Source: Trichuris trichiura (Eukaryota; Nematoda; Enoplea; Trichinellida; Trichuridae). From it: a DNA stretch of 64,000 nucleotides. Shown piece by piece: positions 47,982 to 60,080 of the stretch (the first letter of the stretch is position 1; every line of letters starts with the position of its first letter). A program made the translations under genes and the position numbers. The stretch covers positions 186,001 to 250,000 of the forward strand of contig JBAJFE010000055.1 of NCBI GenBank assembly GCA_037903355.1, read 5' to 3'. Below the pieces are notes generated by a model, which did no database searches, was not told the DNA's origin, and worked only from the letters and a program-made list of their open reading frames with translations.

Positions 47982-49968
47982 CTTCGAGCTTTCGATATTT
48001 CCGCTATCGGTATTATGACTTTCGCTACTTTGACCGTTCGGTCTTTCGACTTTCAGCCACGTGACCCAAATTCGTTAATACTATGTATTTCACTAACTGT
48101 TTTTTTAATATTTAATGATCTTTTTAATAACTACCAATCGTATTAATGCTGTACTTCACCAACGGCCTTTCTGTCAGAAGTATCTGACACAAACGTCGTA
48201 TGGTTAACGAAGATTGTAGTTTTCGATTGGAAGGTTTGCAAGTTTATGTAAATTATTAACGGCACGCTGCTGTTATTGCAATTTTGCGCTGTCCACATTC
48301 CCGTCGCTTGGCAGCTACGGCTTTTATTCTCGCGTAAAACTTTATGCTTACTTTTAGGGAAATCAACTCGGTCGTTTGTCATAAGAATTGCGCTTTGTTT
48401 GCGAGCCTTTCAAGGCGCTCCTTTTGTCCATTGAAAGGTTGAATTGTGTAAATACATCTCCCTAAACGAAACGCCGCGTCTTTTAAATAACCTTGTGAAT
48501 TCTAGATGAAATATAGAATTTTTTTGGCGGGTATATACGTTTTGATGTTCAGGTACTTTAGTCACGTTTGATTCATCTATTTGAGAAAGGCTTCGGAGCT
48601 TTTCACAGCTGAAGACGCTGAAGATAGGGTCGGTTTCCGACCGGAAGGCTCGGAAAAGTGTTTTTGCAAATAAATGACTCAAAATCATTGAAGTGCTTGA
48701 ACGTCGCGGTTTACTCGTTCTCGTTCGAATTACCGGTTTTAAGATAACACTTTGTTGTTTGTCCATCGTCGCACTAATTAATGGTGGCTTTGAGTGTTAG
48801 CAGCATTCAATGGCGTTGAGTCAAAGCGCACCGCGCGACGGCTTCTTGCATTGTTGCTTCGGCCACTCGTGCATTGCATCGGGCGCTAATGGCTAAGCCG
48901 GCTTTCTTTAGCAAGGTTCAATTGATCGACTATGCGCATTGATTTTTCAATTTTTCGAATTCAACAAATCTGACGTGCAAGGTCATCGACGGCGCGTTTT
49001 CACCATTTCAATCCGATTGCTTCCGCTGGTGCCATGCAGTACGTAGGCAACTTGCCAACATATACCGTTGTCGCTCGGGGTAGATTTATTGAATTTTAAA
49101 TGCGTCTGTAGAATTGTTGACAAGCGTGGCGCCGCCTCAACAAAATGCTTTAAGGTGTCGTACGACAGATTATGCTAATTTAGTTTTTTTGTTTTTCTTT
49201 CTGGGTTTCTTTCGTCGTTCCGAATTCTTTTTCTTCGGAAAATGACTTAAGGAACTTTTGAAGTCATTGTCGCTTGTTGACACGTGTTGATTGGAAAACA
49301 TTCAAAGCCGGAACAACGTAAGCTGCGCAACGAGCTGTAGTTGGGCAGGCAAAAAATAGTTGCATAATTAGTTGGAAACTACAAAGAGGCTTCACGTTAG
49401 AGTCTACGACTAGATTTTCTGAGCTTTCTAGCCTCAATGGAAACAATTTCAGCTTTTTGCTTTGCTGACAATCTGTCCAGCGAACAACTGCGCATTTCCG
49501 TCTTCCGAAGTTGGCTGCTCTTTGGTCGTCATATAGTTTGAGTGTCAATTGCTCTTATCAGAACTCTTTTTTCACGCATAAGCTTTCATCGGCAGCTGGC
49601 GGTTTCATGTGTTTTGTGTGCGCGCATGTCGCGCCAGCCGGCTGGAAAGTTGTACACTAATTTTATTGTACGTCGTTACATGACAATGTTTAACGTAAAT
49701 GTAAAGTACGCTTCGTAACAGGAATGTCCCAAAGAAACTTTGGGCCAAAAGGTACTAGAGGAGAGAGAGACCCATTTTTTGCGCCCTCGTATGAGACAGC
49801 GCTCATGCGGGCATTGCTTAGCCAGTTGGGACCACTTGGCTGACCTGGCAAGTAGGACACTTTTTCATTTCTTTACAAAGCTTCTTCAACTGTTCAACAT
49901 ATGGCGAACAATGGCGGATAGTCGAAGTAGCAAAGCCTGAAGGGACCATGAAGCGCCTATGGTAGTGG

Positions 49969-51048
49969 TCAGTCGGGTTCCGCGAACGTACAACGCAGTT
50001 GCTTGAAGAATTCCGAACCGATAAATCTCGGATAGGAATCTCGCTGCATCAGTGTGTAAATTTGGGCTTGAGCTTCGTCGAAAGTGTGAGCGTTCGGGCG
50101 CGCCATATTATTGTTGACAATTTCCCTCACTCTCGAATCGAGGCTAACCTAAAACAACGACTCCTTTCGTTTAAAAAAATTAAATTGCTTTACTCCTACT
50201 CGACGAAACAGATAGGTCGAATAATAAAGCATTAGTTAAATGGATTATTAATGCTGCGCGCGCTTACCCGGGATGATGAACAGTACTTTAAACCTCTAAA
50301 CTTTTTTGAGTACGTTCCGAAGAAGTTACTAATATTTATTTGTTGCACCTCAACAAATCCGCGCACTAACAGTTAAAGCTGACTGTTGCACGTCTATTGC
50401 TTAATGTAACGTTTAAGCTTTTCGGGCTAAGGCATTGCTAGGAGACTTGTGAAAAGTCGTTGTTCCGCTCACCTCTTTTGGCGACAGAATTGATACGAAG
50501 TCCTCGTAAATGATTCTGGCTTTCTCTTCGATCTTTTCGGAACTTTTTTCCCGCTTTAAGTCTTCGCAAGCCTGCCAGAAGAGGATGTTCTCGTCGCTGA
50601 ATTCGCTTTTCAAAAAGTCGGCGAACATTTGTTGCCCAACTAAAGAAAAAAAAAGAAGCCTCGATAGGCTGTTGGAGAGATAAACATTGTGTAGCGTTGC
50701 GTACTACCTTTGTGATTCATTAGGCAGTCGAACGATTTGCTCCATCGCTTCACGTCTTCCAAGGTTGGCCTAATAAGGAAGAAACGGTCAACTCAGCGGG
50801 CTGGGCGGATGTCAGTGGTTGACGTTGGGAGCCCTTCCGTCTAGTACGTCGTGCTGCCGGGGAAATATGTTTTAGGGTCCCTTTTCCATAAGGAAGTGGA
50901 TATCAATGGTAACTGCCTGTAAGAGCGTCAAAAAATCGAATAATGTTCATTTATGTGGTCACACTGTTGTTGACGCTAAGTAGTGGGCTTGTAAGTTGGA
51001 GGGAATGAAAATAAGCTTGTACCTTTGCTGTGCGTGGCGTTCCTCCAT
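49969..51048 (-). CDS. short RGS-domain protein, RGS17/19/20-like
   Basis: Four minus-strand exons fit in phase: 51048-51023, 50769-50708, 50639-50473 and 50148-49969, giving 144 residues. Nearly the whole protein is one RGS domain. It contains PTLEDVKRWSKSFD, FLKSEFSDENILFW, EKARIIYEDFVSILSPKE, VSLDSRVRE, and finally HTFDEAQAQIYTLM and RDSYPRF. The SILSPKEVSLDSRVRE block matches the RZ/R4 groups, closest to RGS17, 19 and 20. RGS proteins speed GTP hydrolysis by G-alpha i/o/q/z subunits and so end receptor signalling. The start MEERHAQQ is preceded by an in-frame TAG 18 nt upstream. The cysteine string typical of RZ proteins is absent, unless a further 5' exon exists. Confidence 0.88.
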
Positions 51049-51500
51049 TGATAGCCAAAGCAGCTAGCTTTACAGCTACTTACGAATGCAAGTAAGGTGC
51101 TTTGGCGTTAAGCAATGGGAAGTACAAGTGCTTAGTTACCGGTTGGTTAGCCTAACTTAGCATTCATATGGTAAAATCGGTTGAAGGCTTTCAGCAAACG
51201 ACTTATGACATGTTGAAGTAACGCCACCTATTTCCTTTCCTCTCATCGGTTAGCCAACTTGCTAGATTTGAAAGTGCTGTTACCTGGAGGTTGGATGTAC
51301 GAACGTTGTTTAAACTATGCTTCTAATAGGAACAGTTGGATGGTCAGTCGAATAGTGTAGCCATTACCTATTGATTGCAGATGGCTAATTCACTTTGTCC
51401 CTTCATTCTCAGCAGGCGCTAGTTGGAGTTCATTAGCTTAAAAGTACTTTATCCGTCCTCCTTCAATTTAATTTTTCACGCGAAAGATGCGTACATGCAT

Positions 51501-51543
51501 GCTGACCAGTGCATTACATATTACATATAATGCACTGGTCAGC
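51501..51543. repeat. 16-bp perfect hairpin
   Basis: Stem 51501-51516 / 51528-51543 (GCTGACCAGTGCATTA and complement) with an 11-nt AT loop. Confidence 0.85.
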
Positions 51544-51593
51544 GTATGACATTTTTCACATACCTTTCTTCCAAGCTTTAAAGTATAAATGAT

Positions 51594-51640
51594 TTAATCA
51601 GGGGCTCAACTCATCCGTTGAGCTATGTTGCCTGATTTAA
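51594..51640. repeat. nested small stem-loop
   Basis: An outer stem AATCAGG/CCTGATT encloses an inner stem GCTCAAC/GTTGAGC with a 6-nt loop. It lies 50 nt from the preceding hairpin. Confidence 0.6.
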
Positions 51641-54600
51641 CGTTTGCTTGGCAACTTGCCAAAGATGCAGAAATGTGCGCGGAAAAGTTCGAAAGTCGGA
51701 GCGTTGTGTTTCGTGTACGTGTGAATAGCGGAAAATAAGTTGTGCATCTATTCTTAATAATTGTTCTCTGGAAGAGTGCATCGATTTTCGCGCACTTATT
51801 TCGCGTTTAAGCGATCTCCTTCTTTTAAGCCCATTCGACCAACGCCCCTGCTGCTGACGCATTAGAAGGTCGAATTCGTGCTTTGTTACTTCGGTTTGGT
51901 CGGCGGTGCCCTAACGGCATCCGTGGAGTTTTCTTGCCGAAAAGCGGTAACCCTTCTTTCCGGGTTGCCGCGCCATTGAAGTGCTTGGTATTAGGCGAAC
52001 GTCACGTGGTCGATGCGCGCCGTGTGTGCAGAATTGGCAGCTCTGCCTGACGGATAAATTGTTGCACGGATTTGGTTCTGCGGCATGACGACCGTCCAAG
52101 AAATCCCGTTTCGAACTTTCGTTGACTTTACTGAGCCGAAGTAGGCCTATGGTAGTTCGAACGTGCTTTGATCGATATGGGCATTGACATAACGGCTGTA
52201 CGACGTTTGGAGATTTTAGTTTGCCACCTTTTCCCGCCTTTGTGAACTTGCCGGTTTGAACGATCCTCTTAGACTAACTGATTTTGCAATGAATAAGCAT
52301 ACGATGTGCTTGGAGATGGGTTCTTCCTTCTTAACACTTCTAAAATGTTCAATGGGCGCCTAAGTCTTTTCTACGAGAGCGCTTCTTCGTGTAGCATATT
52401 AACCATGTAAACTTTGTAGCTCAAGATTTTAAAGACTAAGTGACCATGCAAGAGGAGAGAGATGGACGTGCATCAATTCACGAAAAGTCGTCAAGGCGAG
52501 TTTTTTAAATAGTAGTTTTGCCGTAATATTATAATAAGGTAGTTTTTCGGTTAAAAATACGGATGACGTATAACGGGCGTATAGGTTTTCATTGTACAGA
52601 ATTGCGGTGTGCCAGTTCTATTGAAAAACCTGAGAGAACAGAGCTTTCGGGACCTGCAGGCCCCAAAAATTCTGTTTTTTTTAGGTTTTTCCATAAGACT
52701 AGCATACTGCTATTCCGGATGATGAATAAGCGACCGTTTAATTGCGTTTATTTACTATTCCTAATCGCAGCTGAATACATGGAGCGCGTAGGTCTTCGTA
52801 TCGGAAATCGCAATAGACCCATGTAGTAAATGTTAATGAAATTAAACCCTTTCCGGATTTTGGTATAAGTTACTATTTATTCCGTCAGCTTATGCAATGT
52901 CCAGGGATATTCTGTAGTTCAAACATTTAAAATGTAAAATTTCCTCCATTTTTTATGAACAACGCTTGATATGCTTTGTCAAAGTTACTTGGACGTTGCT
53001 GACGTCCATCCGATTTTATCCCGGTCAGCGATGTGGTTGTTTTGAATGAAGGAGGCTGACCAAGCAAACAGAATTAAACGCGCATTCCGCATTCGAAACA
53101 GCCATATTATTAATCAGGGCAAATAGTTGACGAGAGCAGCATTTTTAAAAATTGTGATAAGCTGCACGTAGCGAGGCTTACCCCGAAAAAACGTGGAGCA
53201 AGCTTATACATTTTGAATTGTTAAAGTACGCTTTGAAATCTTTCTTCTCCCAGTATGCAGAAATGCATCGTTTTCTTTCGCGCGCTGACGGCGGGTCGTT
53301 ACGGATTTCATTGAACGGGTCAGTCGCGACTTCCGAACTTTAAAAAAATTGAAAAATTGCAGTACGCATAAACGATGGAATGGAATGAATTGAAGGCTAT
53401 CAGGCTGCGTCGAAGTTCTTTTTTTCTAAATGGGATAAATTCCTCCACTCTCCTGCTGATGCTGCTGTCGTCATTGCCTTTTTTTAGCGGGATTTTAAAA
53501 AGCGCATTTTGTCAAATGCAACTTGTGCACAAAGCGGTAAATTCTATTACTGGAAAGCGAGAAGTTCCCGAAATAAAATTTTCAAACGCGTACGGCTCCA
53601 ATGTACTAAATCATACCCGCTTAACTCATATCGCGTTACGGTAAGCTTTTTTTCTCTCTCTCGAAAGTTTGATAGGTCGAAATCCAATTTAAATCCGTAA
53701 GTAAGCTGCCAATGGTTGCGTAATTCCTCGTTCAGCTTTCCGCGTATTTTGCAGCGTTAAGTTGTTTAGTAATCTAAACCTTTAAATGGGACAAACTTAC
53801 AGTTTTTACTTTCTTTAACGCACACTCTGATTCTTGATTGTATCAACCACACCGCTATAGGGAAATGTGTTGCCCCTTTTTGTTGACGTCATTGAAATGG
53901 GCCACCTTTTTTGGAAGACAATGAGACGGTAAACTAAGCGGACTCACTTTTCGTTCCGTTGCTTCATGACAACTCCTGAGTTGGAAATTTTCGGTTGAGT
54001 TCCGTGGAGGGATAGGCTGAAACAAAATTTATCCATGTCAATACTTTTTGCAGCTTAAAAGTTTTACCAATATCAACGTTATACAATGATATATAGTGAG
54101 AGTGAATTATTGTTTCAAAGAAGCGAAGCAGTTGCGGAACATGGTGGCGTAAGTTAGCTGGCGTAATTGCGTTTGCTTAAGTTTCTTAATTTTAAGTGGG
54201 CTACCCAAAGCAGTTGATAATTTCCGTTGTTTTCTAACACAGAAAGACCGACCCGATTTCTTCCTTTCAGTTTCGACAGGCAGCGTCATAAATAGGCGAT
54301 GCGGTGTTGCTTCGCACCTTCAATTCATCCCGTTCGACTCGCGAAACTGAACAAATTGTTTTTATTGCATTTTTTGCGTAACTATTTCTTCTCTGAAGCT
54401 TAGACGTAATCGCATCTTCTCCGTTCGGTCATTTGGGCTTTACTTAAAGTTGGTTAGTGCTTAGGCCTTTTTCCTCAGTGAGTGAACGGCTAAAGCGGAA
54501 GCAGTTGCGTTTTGCATATATTGAGAGCTCATTTCACAAAATGTACCTAAAAATTGGCAATTTTGCAGCGTATCACTTTTCCTACTGTAAGTTGATGCTC

Positions 54601-55890
54601 AAGTTCCTTTTAGTCGTTCATTAAGTAACCTTTTGCGTAAATAAAAATAACTGCTAAGTCATCATGCGGGACAGTCTGAACAAGTAAATCTTCTTGTAAA
54701 AACGTACAGGCGTTGCAGGGGCTAAATCTTTGCTCCAAATAACAGTATATCACGTAGTTGGGGCTTACTCCTAGAAGAAGGAAATATCTTTTCCGCTAGT
54801 TGGTAAAAGTCGCAAAACTCGTCACTACCAAGCTTAATGTGATAGATGTGTAAGTATTTCCCTATTTAGCAACGTTCCTACGCCAAAGAATTTGTAGCTG
54901 TGTAAGTCAAACATCGCTTCAATGTTTGTATGTACATTTATATTATTTATTTCCTTCGGTCAGTAGTTTATTTTACTAACGCTTTAAATACTCTCTGCTA
55001 CACGCCCGTTGAAAACTCTTCTAAGGTTACCATTTTGCGAAGTGATTGTTCATGACTTCAAGCATTAGTAACTGTTCGATTTCTCCAATCAAAGGTAGTC
55101 TACATAAACCATAGATGTTTTCCGTTTCCCATTGTTGTTAAACGCCTATTTTATTATCGCAAACTCGAACCTGCAAAACTTTATGCGTTGCGAATATTGC
55201 GACGTTACTTCGGGTTGGCTTTTCTCCCCAAAAAAGCATTTCTTGCTTGAACATATGACATTTTTAAATTTTTGTAATTGTCTTCGGTAGGTAGCGTTAC
55301 TTTTGCTCAATTCGAATTGCTTTTTGCTAAGGAAAAGCTGAGGATGAGCAGTACGTAACGAAAGGATAGCCTAAACCGACTTTTGTAAAAATAAGCTTAA
55401 GCCTTAAAGGAAACGGGGGAAGTTCCTTCGATTTCTAATTTTGAAAAGATACATTTCCTTTTGTCTTTTCGTTTGCTGAATCAGTGTTACTTTGTTTACT
55501 TGTTCTAAAGATTGTTCAAGAAGTACCGTTTAACTGTTTAAAGGTTCCTTACAATATGGGCATATCTTTCTTGTCTTTGCCAGCTCATTTTGCCGCGCAT
55601 CTTTTTGCTTACGGTGTATTCTATTAATATGTTAAGTTGGAAACGGTACAGATCATTTTATGCAGTCATTAGCTAACATTGTACTACTATTCGTCCGGTT
55701 AAATTTTACACGATGATATTACTCGTGTTTCTACCCTTTTCGCTTAAGGTTAACTGAATTTCCCCGCAGAAAAATATTCAACAATTAGCTTTGCAGTGTA
55801 TATTGCCTGTGGAATGCTGGATATTTAAATTACTGTTAACTTTTTTTATTGGCGGCGAAATGGCTTAACATTTCCATTGAAGCTTTTCAG

Positions 55891-56095
55891 TATACTTGCT
55901 ATCATGCAAATAGAACGGCAGATGACGGGTATTTTGGTTAGTTTATCAGCAGAGCTGAATGCTTTGGGTGCATCTAATCATCCGTTGAATGACAGGCCTT
56001 ATTTTGCGGTTGCAAGCATACTCAGTAGCTCCAATGGTGATCAAGCCATTTCAGCCGAATCGCTTATTCAAAGTGAAACACCCTCTGTTGAATAA
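55891..56095 (+). CDS. possible terminal exon, unidentified
   Basis: A CTTTTCAG acceptor at 55890 is followed by an open frame to TAA at 56093-56095. An AATAAA at 56126-56131 lies about 30 nt after the stop, as expected for a last exon. The encoded stretch is hydrophobic/Met-rich, then Ser/Glu-rich (ending SETPSVE). No family or upstream exon was recognised. Confidence 0.3.
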
Positions 56096-56125
56096 GCCGT
56101 CAACGTTTTATAGAGAAAGTTGATG

Positions 56126-56131
56126 AATAAA
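56126..56131 (+). terminator. canonical polyadenylation signal AATAAA
   Basis: Placed 30 nt after the stop of the possible terminal exon ending at 56095. Confidence 0.35.
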
Positions 56132-56360
56132 AAGTCTCATAAATAGCATTGAACATCTAAAGGGGAATGAAGACGAGTAGTTGCTTTTGTTATAACATGT
56201 GTAAAGCAATTGACCAGCATTGGCAAGATTATAGAAGAAACAGGGAAGCAGTTGCCAACTGCTTACATAAGCGATATTGACTATTCCGTAGCCGTAATGT
56301 ACAGGGTATTGCGAGCACATGTGAAATGTGAAAACAATTTTAAAAGATGCGTCAACTTAC

Positions 56361-56400
56361 CATGAACAGGAGAAGCAGCAGCACCAACATAGGCAGCATG
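56361..56400 (-). CDS. possible signal-peptide exon
   Basis: On the minus strand an ATG at 56400 opens MLPMLVLLLLLFM and runs directly into GTAAGT, a consensus donor. This looks like a first exon of a secreted protein, similar in design to the peptide genes at the left end. No second exon could be fixed. There is no clear TATA box upstream. Confidence 0.3.
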
Positions 56401-59400
56401 GTTTCGCTTCTCTGTGGCGAAATATATTTGAACCTTTTCCCTTCGCATAGACACTTTTTGGTCTTTCCCGTTGCGAGGTGGAAATGGACACCTTTGTGGA
56501 GCCATCTGGGAGCATTTGAGCTTTCTATCTGAAAAAGGCAAGTCTAATTGGTTGATGACTTTTTGACAAATGCGTGGGGCACGTTTACGTGCAAGAATAA
56601 TGAACCGATCCAATTTTGAGCCTCCAAAACGAGTTCACTGATGCATTTGCCATACCATAACATGGTTATGTTCACAGTCGGTCATTGTCTTAACAGTTAG
56701 GGATTACGGAGAGTTTTGCACCCATTTTAATCCAGCTATGGTCAGTTGAATCAGCGCGAACTGCTCCAACTGAGACTAACTAAAATGTTAGCAAAAAAGG
56801 GATTGGTTATTTGCAGCTCAGGTTTAGATGACACTTTGAAAATGTTTAGATCAAAAAAAACATTTCCTTCCCTCCTTGGCAATAACTAACATTTACTCGC
56901 TTTGCGTGAAACGAAGAAATTACTAGCCTGCTCCAACATTGTTTCAAGTAGCCTTAAAACGAAGCCGCAATTGATTATATGCTAATTTTTTAAACTAAAT
57001 TCGCAATGCAAGTCAAAACGAACGAACCTTTGCACTTGACTCAATCTAACGTTGAACTACGGATGCCATATTTCATCGTTGACGCAATCTTTTCAAAAGT
57101 CTCTTCAATCGATTTGAAATGTTCGAAATGGAAAGCTGAACTAGGTTGCCTCGTAAGCCAATAGTTATGCCGGTGCTTCGTCGTCACTTTTTCAACTTTT
57201 GAGAACTCTGACGTAGCTCTTTTGATACGCGGTTTGTTTTAAAATATCTAGTAACATTTTGCAACCTTTCTACTAAGAGTACGGGGTGCTTATCGTTTTC
57301 GTTTCGATTCAGCAAATCAGCCTAACGTGCGTATACGAGAACAAGCGCTCCTTATAAGGTATTGTTCATGAGCTGACCAGCTACTTTGAATTTGTAGATC
57401 AGTTTGAGCCTTCCTACGTTGATATACGCTGAAATGTTGTAAGCATTGCTTAAGCCAACTCTTATGCCCTTAAGAGGCTATATAAGTCAATTGTTCATCA
57501 TTAATGGTAAAATCTAATATTAAATGCAGAAGCGTATCATCAAGCGAGGCTTCTAATGTACTCAACTTGGCCTAATCGATTAAGTCGATAACGTTTCCAA
57601 TAAAACTAGTTATGATAATTTGGCGATATCAACCATATGCTGCTTCCCTAAGCGTTTCTTGATCGCACCGACAAAAGGCAATTTCCAACTATGAAAGATA
57701 ATTCTCAAAATGAAGGCATTGTTACTTTGATTGAAAATGGAAGCTGTTAAAAAGCTGCAATCGTTTGCCTCGTCATGACCGCTCTATACTGCCTGACATC
57801 ATTTGAATTGGAGTACGAGTCATTCTCCAATTTACTTTTCCAATTTCCCGTCCGTTCAGGGAAACTGAAAATACGAAAGGTACTTCGACGCTAAGAAGCA
57901 GAAAACTTTTCTTTCGTTCACCATTCTTTCCTCAAATGCGCCGCGTCAACAAAGAAGGCGTACACAAGTCTTAGGCACTTTAGCATGCGCGGGGTTTTGT
58001 TCGCGATGAAATCATGTACGTTGTATTCTAATGCGTGCTGAAACTGGGCCCTGTTTGTGACATTTGTGCTTGACTTATTTGCATATTAATAGAATGAGGG
58101 GTCCGTAAGCGTTTAAGTCGCTTTTGAAAGTTATTCGATTTGAAAGAGCCCTAACACTATTGATTCGTCAGTTGCTTAAAGGAACGCCGTTGTATTGCTG
58201 AGCTAAACGATTACAGTTTGCAGTTTATTTTATTCTTAGTATATTTATTTTCAGGCGTTCCTTAAAGCGTTATTTATTATTATTATTTTTATTTCGCAAA
58301 TGCTTGTTGTTACCGAATTAGGCGGATTGCGCGCAATCCTAAGACAAGCAATTTTCCGTAGTGTTTCGTCACATGTTTTGCATAAGGCGCTACTGATTAC
58401 TGATGCGCTTGAATTCACTCAAATGGAAGGATCAATGGCATTGGTTTCAAAGTATTCGCAGGTTAATTTAACCAAGTGCTTAAGAGAAAACACTTTACGC
58501 CATTTTGAATCGATCATTGCGCGTATATTTCGTAGCCCTTTCCAGACCTCCTTTCGGCCAAAAGTTTAGATAGGCCGCCGGTTGAGGAAAATGGCTTTGT
58601 AAAATGTAAAAACGAAGTCAACTGACCCGAGTTAGTTACCGCTGCTTGTAGGCTTTTCAACCACTAAAAAGCCTGGTTAAAGTAAAAAATAGTAAGCATC
58701 CACCCATGTAGTCCCTTAAGCTCATCGGTAATGTTGATTTTCCCTCATTTCTTTTGATGTATGTGATGTTGCAGGTTTCTCCTAATTGTAATTAATGGAA
58801 CGTCCCTCAATCTCACTTTTGTTGTTTTAAGTCGATCGACAGCAGTCTATCCGCTCTTTATGGCAAGATTGCTGCAAAGTCAATGCAGAACTGGGATACA
58901 GTAGAGGAGAAACCTGATTATCTTTTTCCTTGGTTTTACTTGACTTTTAGCAGAACAAGTAATTTTCATGTATAGATATACTCCGCACATTTTCTTTACG
59001 TTCATACGTTCAACCATAATTATGCAGTAAATTCCTGAAGTTCTTGAATGCCTCATAGCAGAGTAAATGCTTTTTTCGATAACTATAATATCCTTGTAAA
59101 TCGAAATGAGACTTGACTTGACTTGAGAACTCGAAGGTTAGAAGTCAAGCGGTAGAAAGCTTAATCAGCGTTAAATGAAAAGTACCCAGAGATGCTTGAA
59201 ACATTTTTTATGTACATGTTGAAGATTAGCAATTGTCCGATATAGAATTAGCGCATTGCATTGGTTGGTGTTACTTCCTTTTATTAATAATTGTTATTCA
59301 GTACAGTTTCAGATTTTTATTTTCCCTCGCTCTCCAGCAAGCTCGCGCGTACACATTTTTCTGCGGTTTAAGTTGCCTTATTTGCCTAGCGAAGAAAGTA

Positions 59401-59990
59401 GGAATTATTTCGCTGCTCTAATGGAAGTGTGATTCGCTTAAAGCCATACTAGCGAATTATCTTATCTATTCAGGAAGTCAACATATGCAAATGCTTTCAC
59501 CGACTAGCTGCCTTTCAATCGTTCGTTCATTGCATACTTTCCCGCGATATTTATTCATAATCGTACAACGTGTGGCTGTGCGGACTTTTTCGGTCCATTT
59601 ATGGAAGCAAATTTCAAAACCGTAAGAAATATTCCACTTGTAAAATTGGGTTCAATTATTCATTTACACTTTTGCTAAAAGATAGTATTTGTAGGTAATC
59701 CAATGGAAATGATTTTCAAATTTGAAAATAGTTGATCGTACTCCCCTTTGTTTTGGACGAATTCGTGAGCGCGTAAGATGAATGCGCTTGCCCTACATTA
59801 ATAAACTGGGAGCACGTTTTACTTTTGTTTTAGAGATAGATGACGCGGCGAAATTCTCGGATGCATATCCTGGAAAATTCAGGCGTCTTCCCCGGCTTTA
59901 AACAAATCACGCGGCGGTCAACAACAACGTCTCTTTTGTTCTCAGGTATGCCTTTCAATTTTGTTTCTTCTGTATTCTTGCTTTTGGAAA

Positions 59991-60080
59991 TACAGTAAAA
60001 CCCCTGAAGTTGACCATTCCTATATGTTGACCAGGTTTTCCCAGTCCGTTGGGTGGTCAACTTACGGGAGTTTTACTGTA
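59991..60080. mobile_element. TA-flanked MITE-like element, copy 2
   Basis: The element (59993-60078) begins CAGTAAAACCCC and ends GGGAGTTTTACTG with TA at both sides. Its internal block GACCAGGTTTTCCCAGTCCG is the reverse complement of a block in the 19-kb copy, so both belong to one family in opposite orientation. This copy is 86 bp against 154 bp, an internal deletion. Confidence 0.8.

Larger units (their letters stand above)
46892..49968. other. intergenic, repeats and an unidentified open frame
   Basis: Holds two fold-back structures near 47.6 and 47.9 kb. A 118-codon minus-strand frame at 48410-48766 begins at an ATG and is Ser/Arg/Lys-rich, but is unrecognised and may be chance. No exon structure could be supported. 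Confidence 0.4.
51049..55890. other. gene-poor stretch
   Basis: No recognised protein. Minus-strand frames at 51623-51862 and 51911-52099 have ATGs but no family. Two small hairpins near 51.5 kb are listed separately. Confidence 0.5.

Noticed and set aside
48410..48766. 118-codon minus-strand ORF
   Set aside because: Starts with ATG but has no domain, splice support or promoter. Kept only as a note in the intergenic entry.
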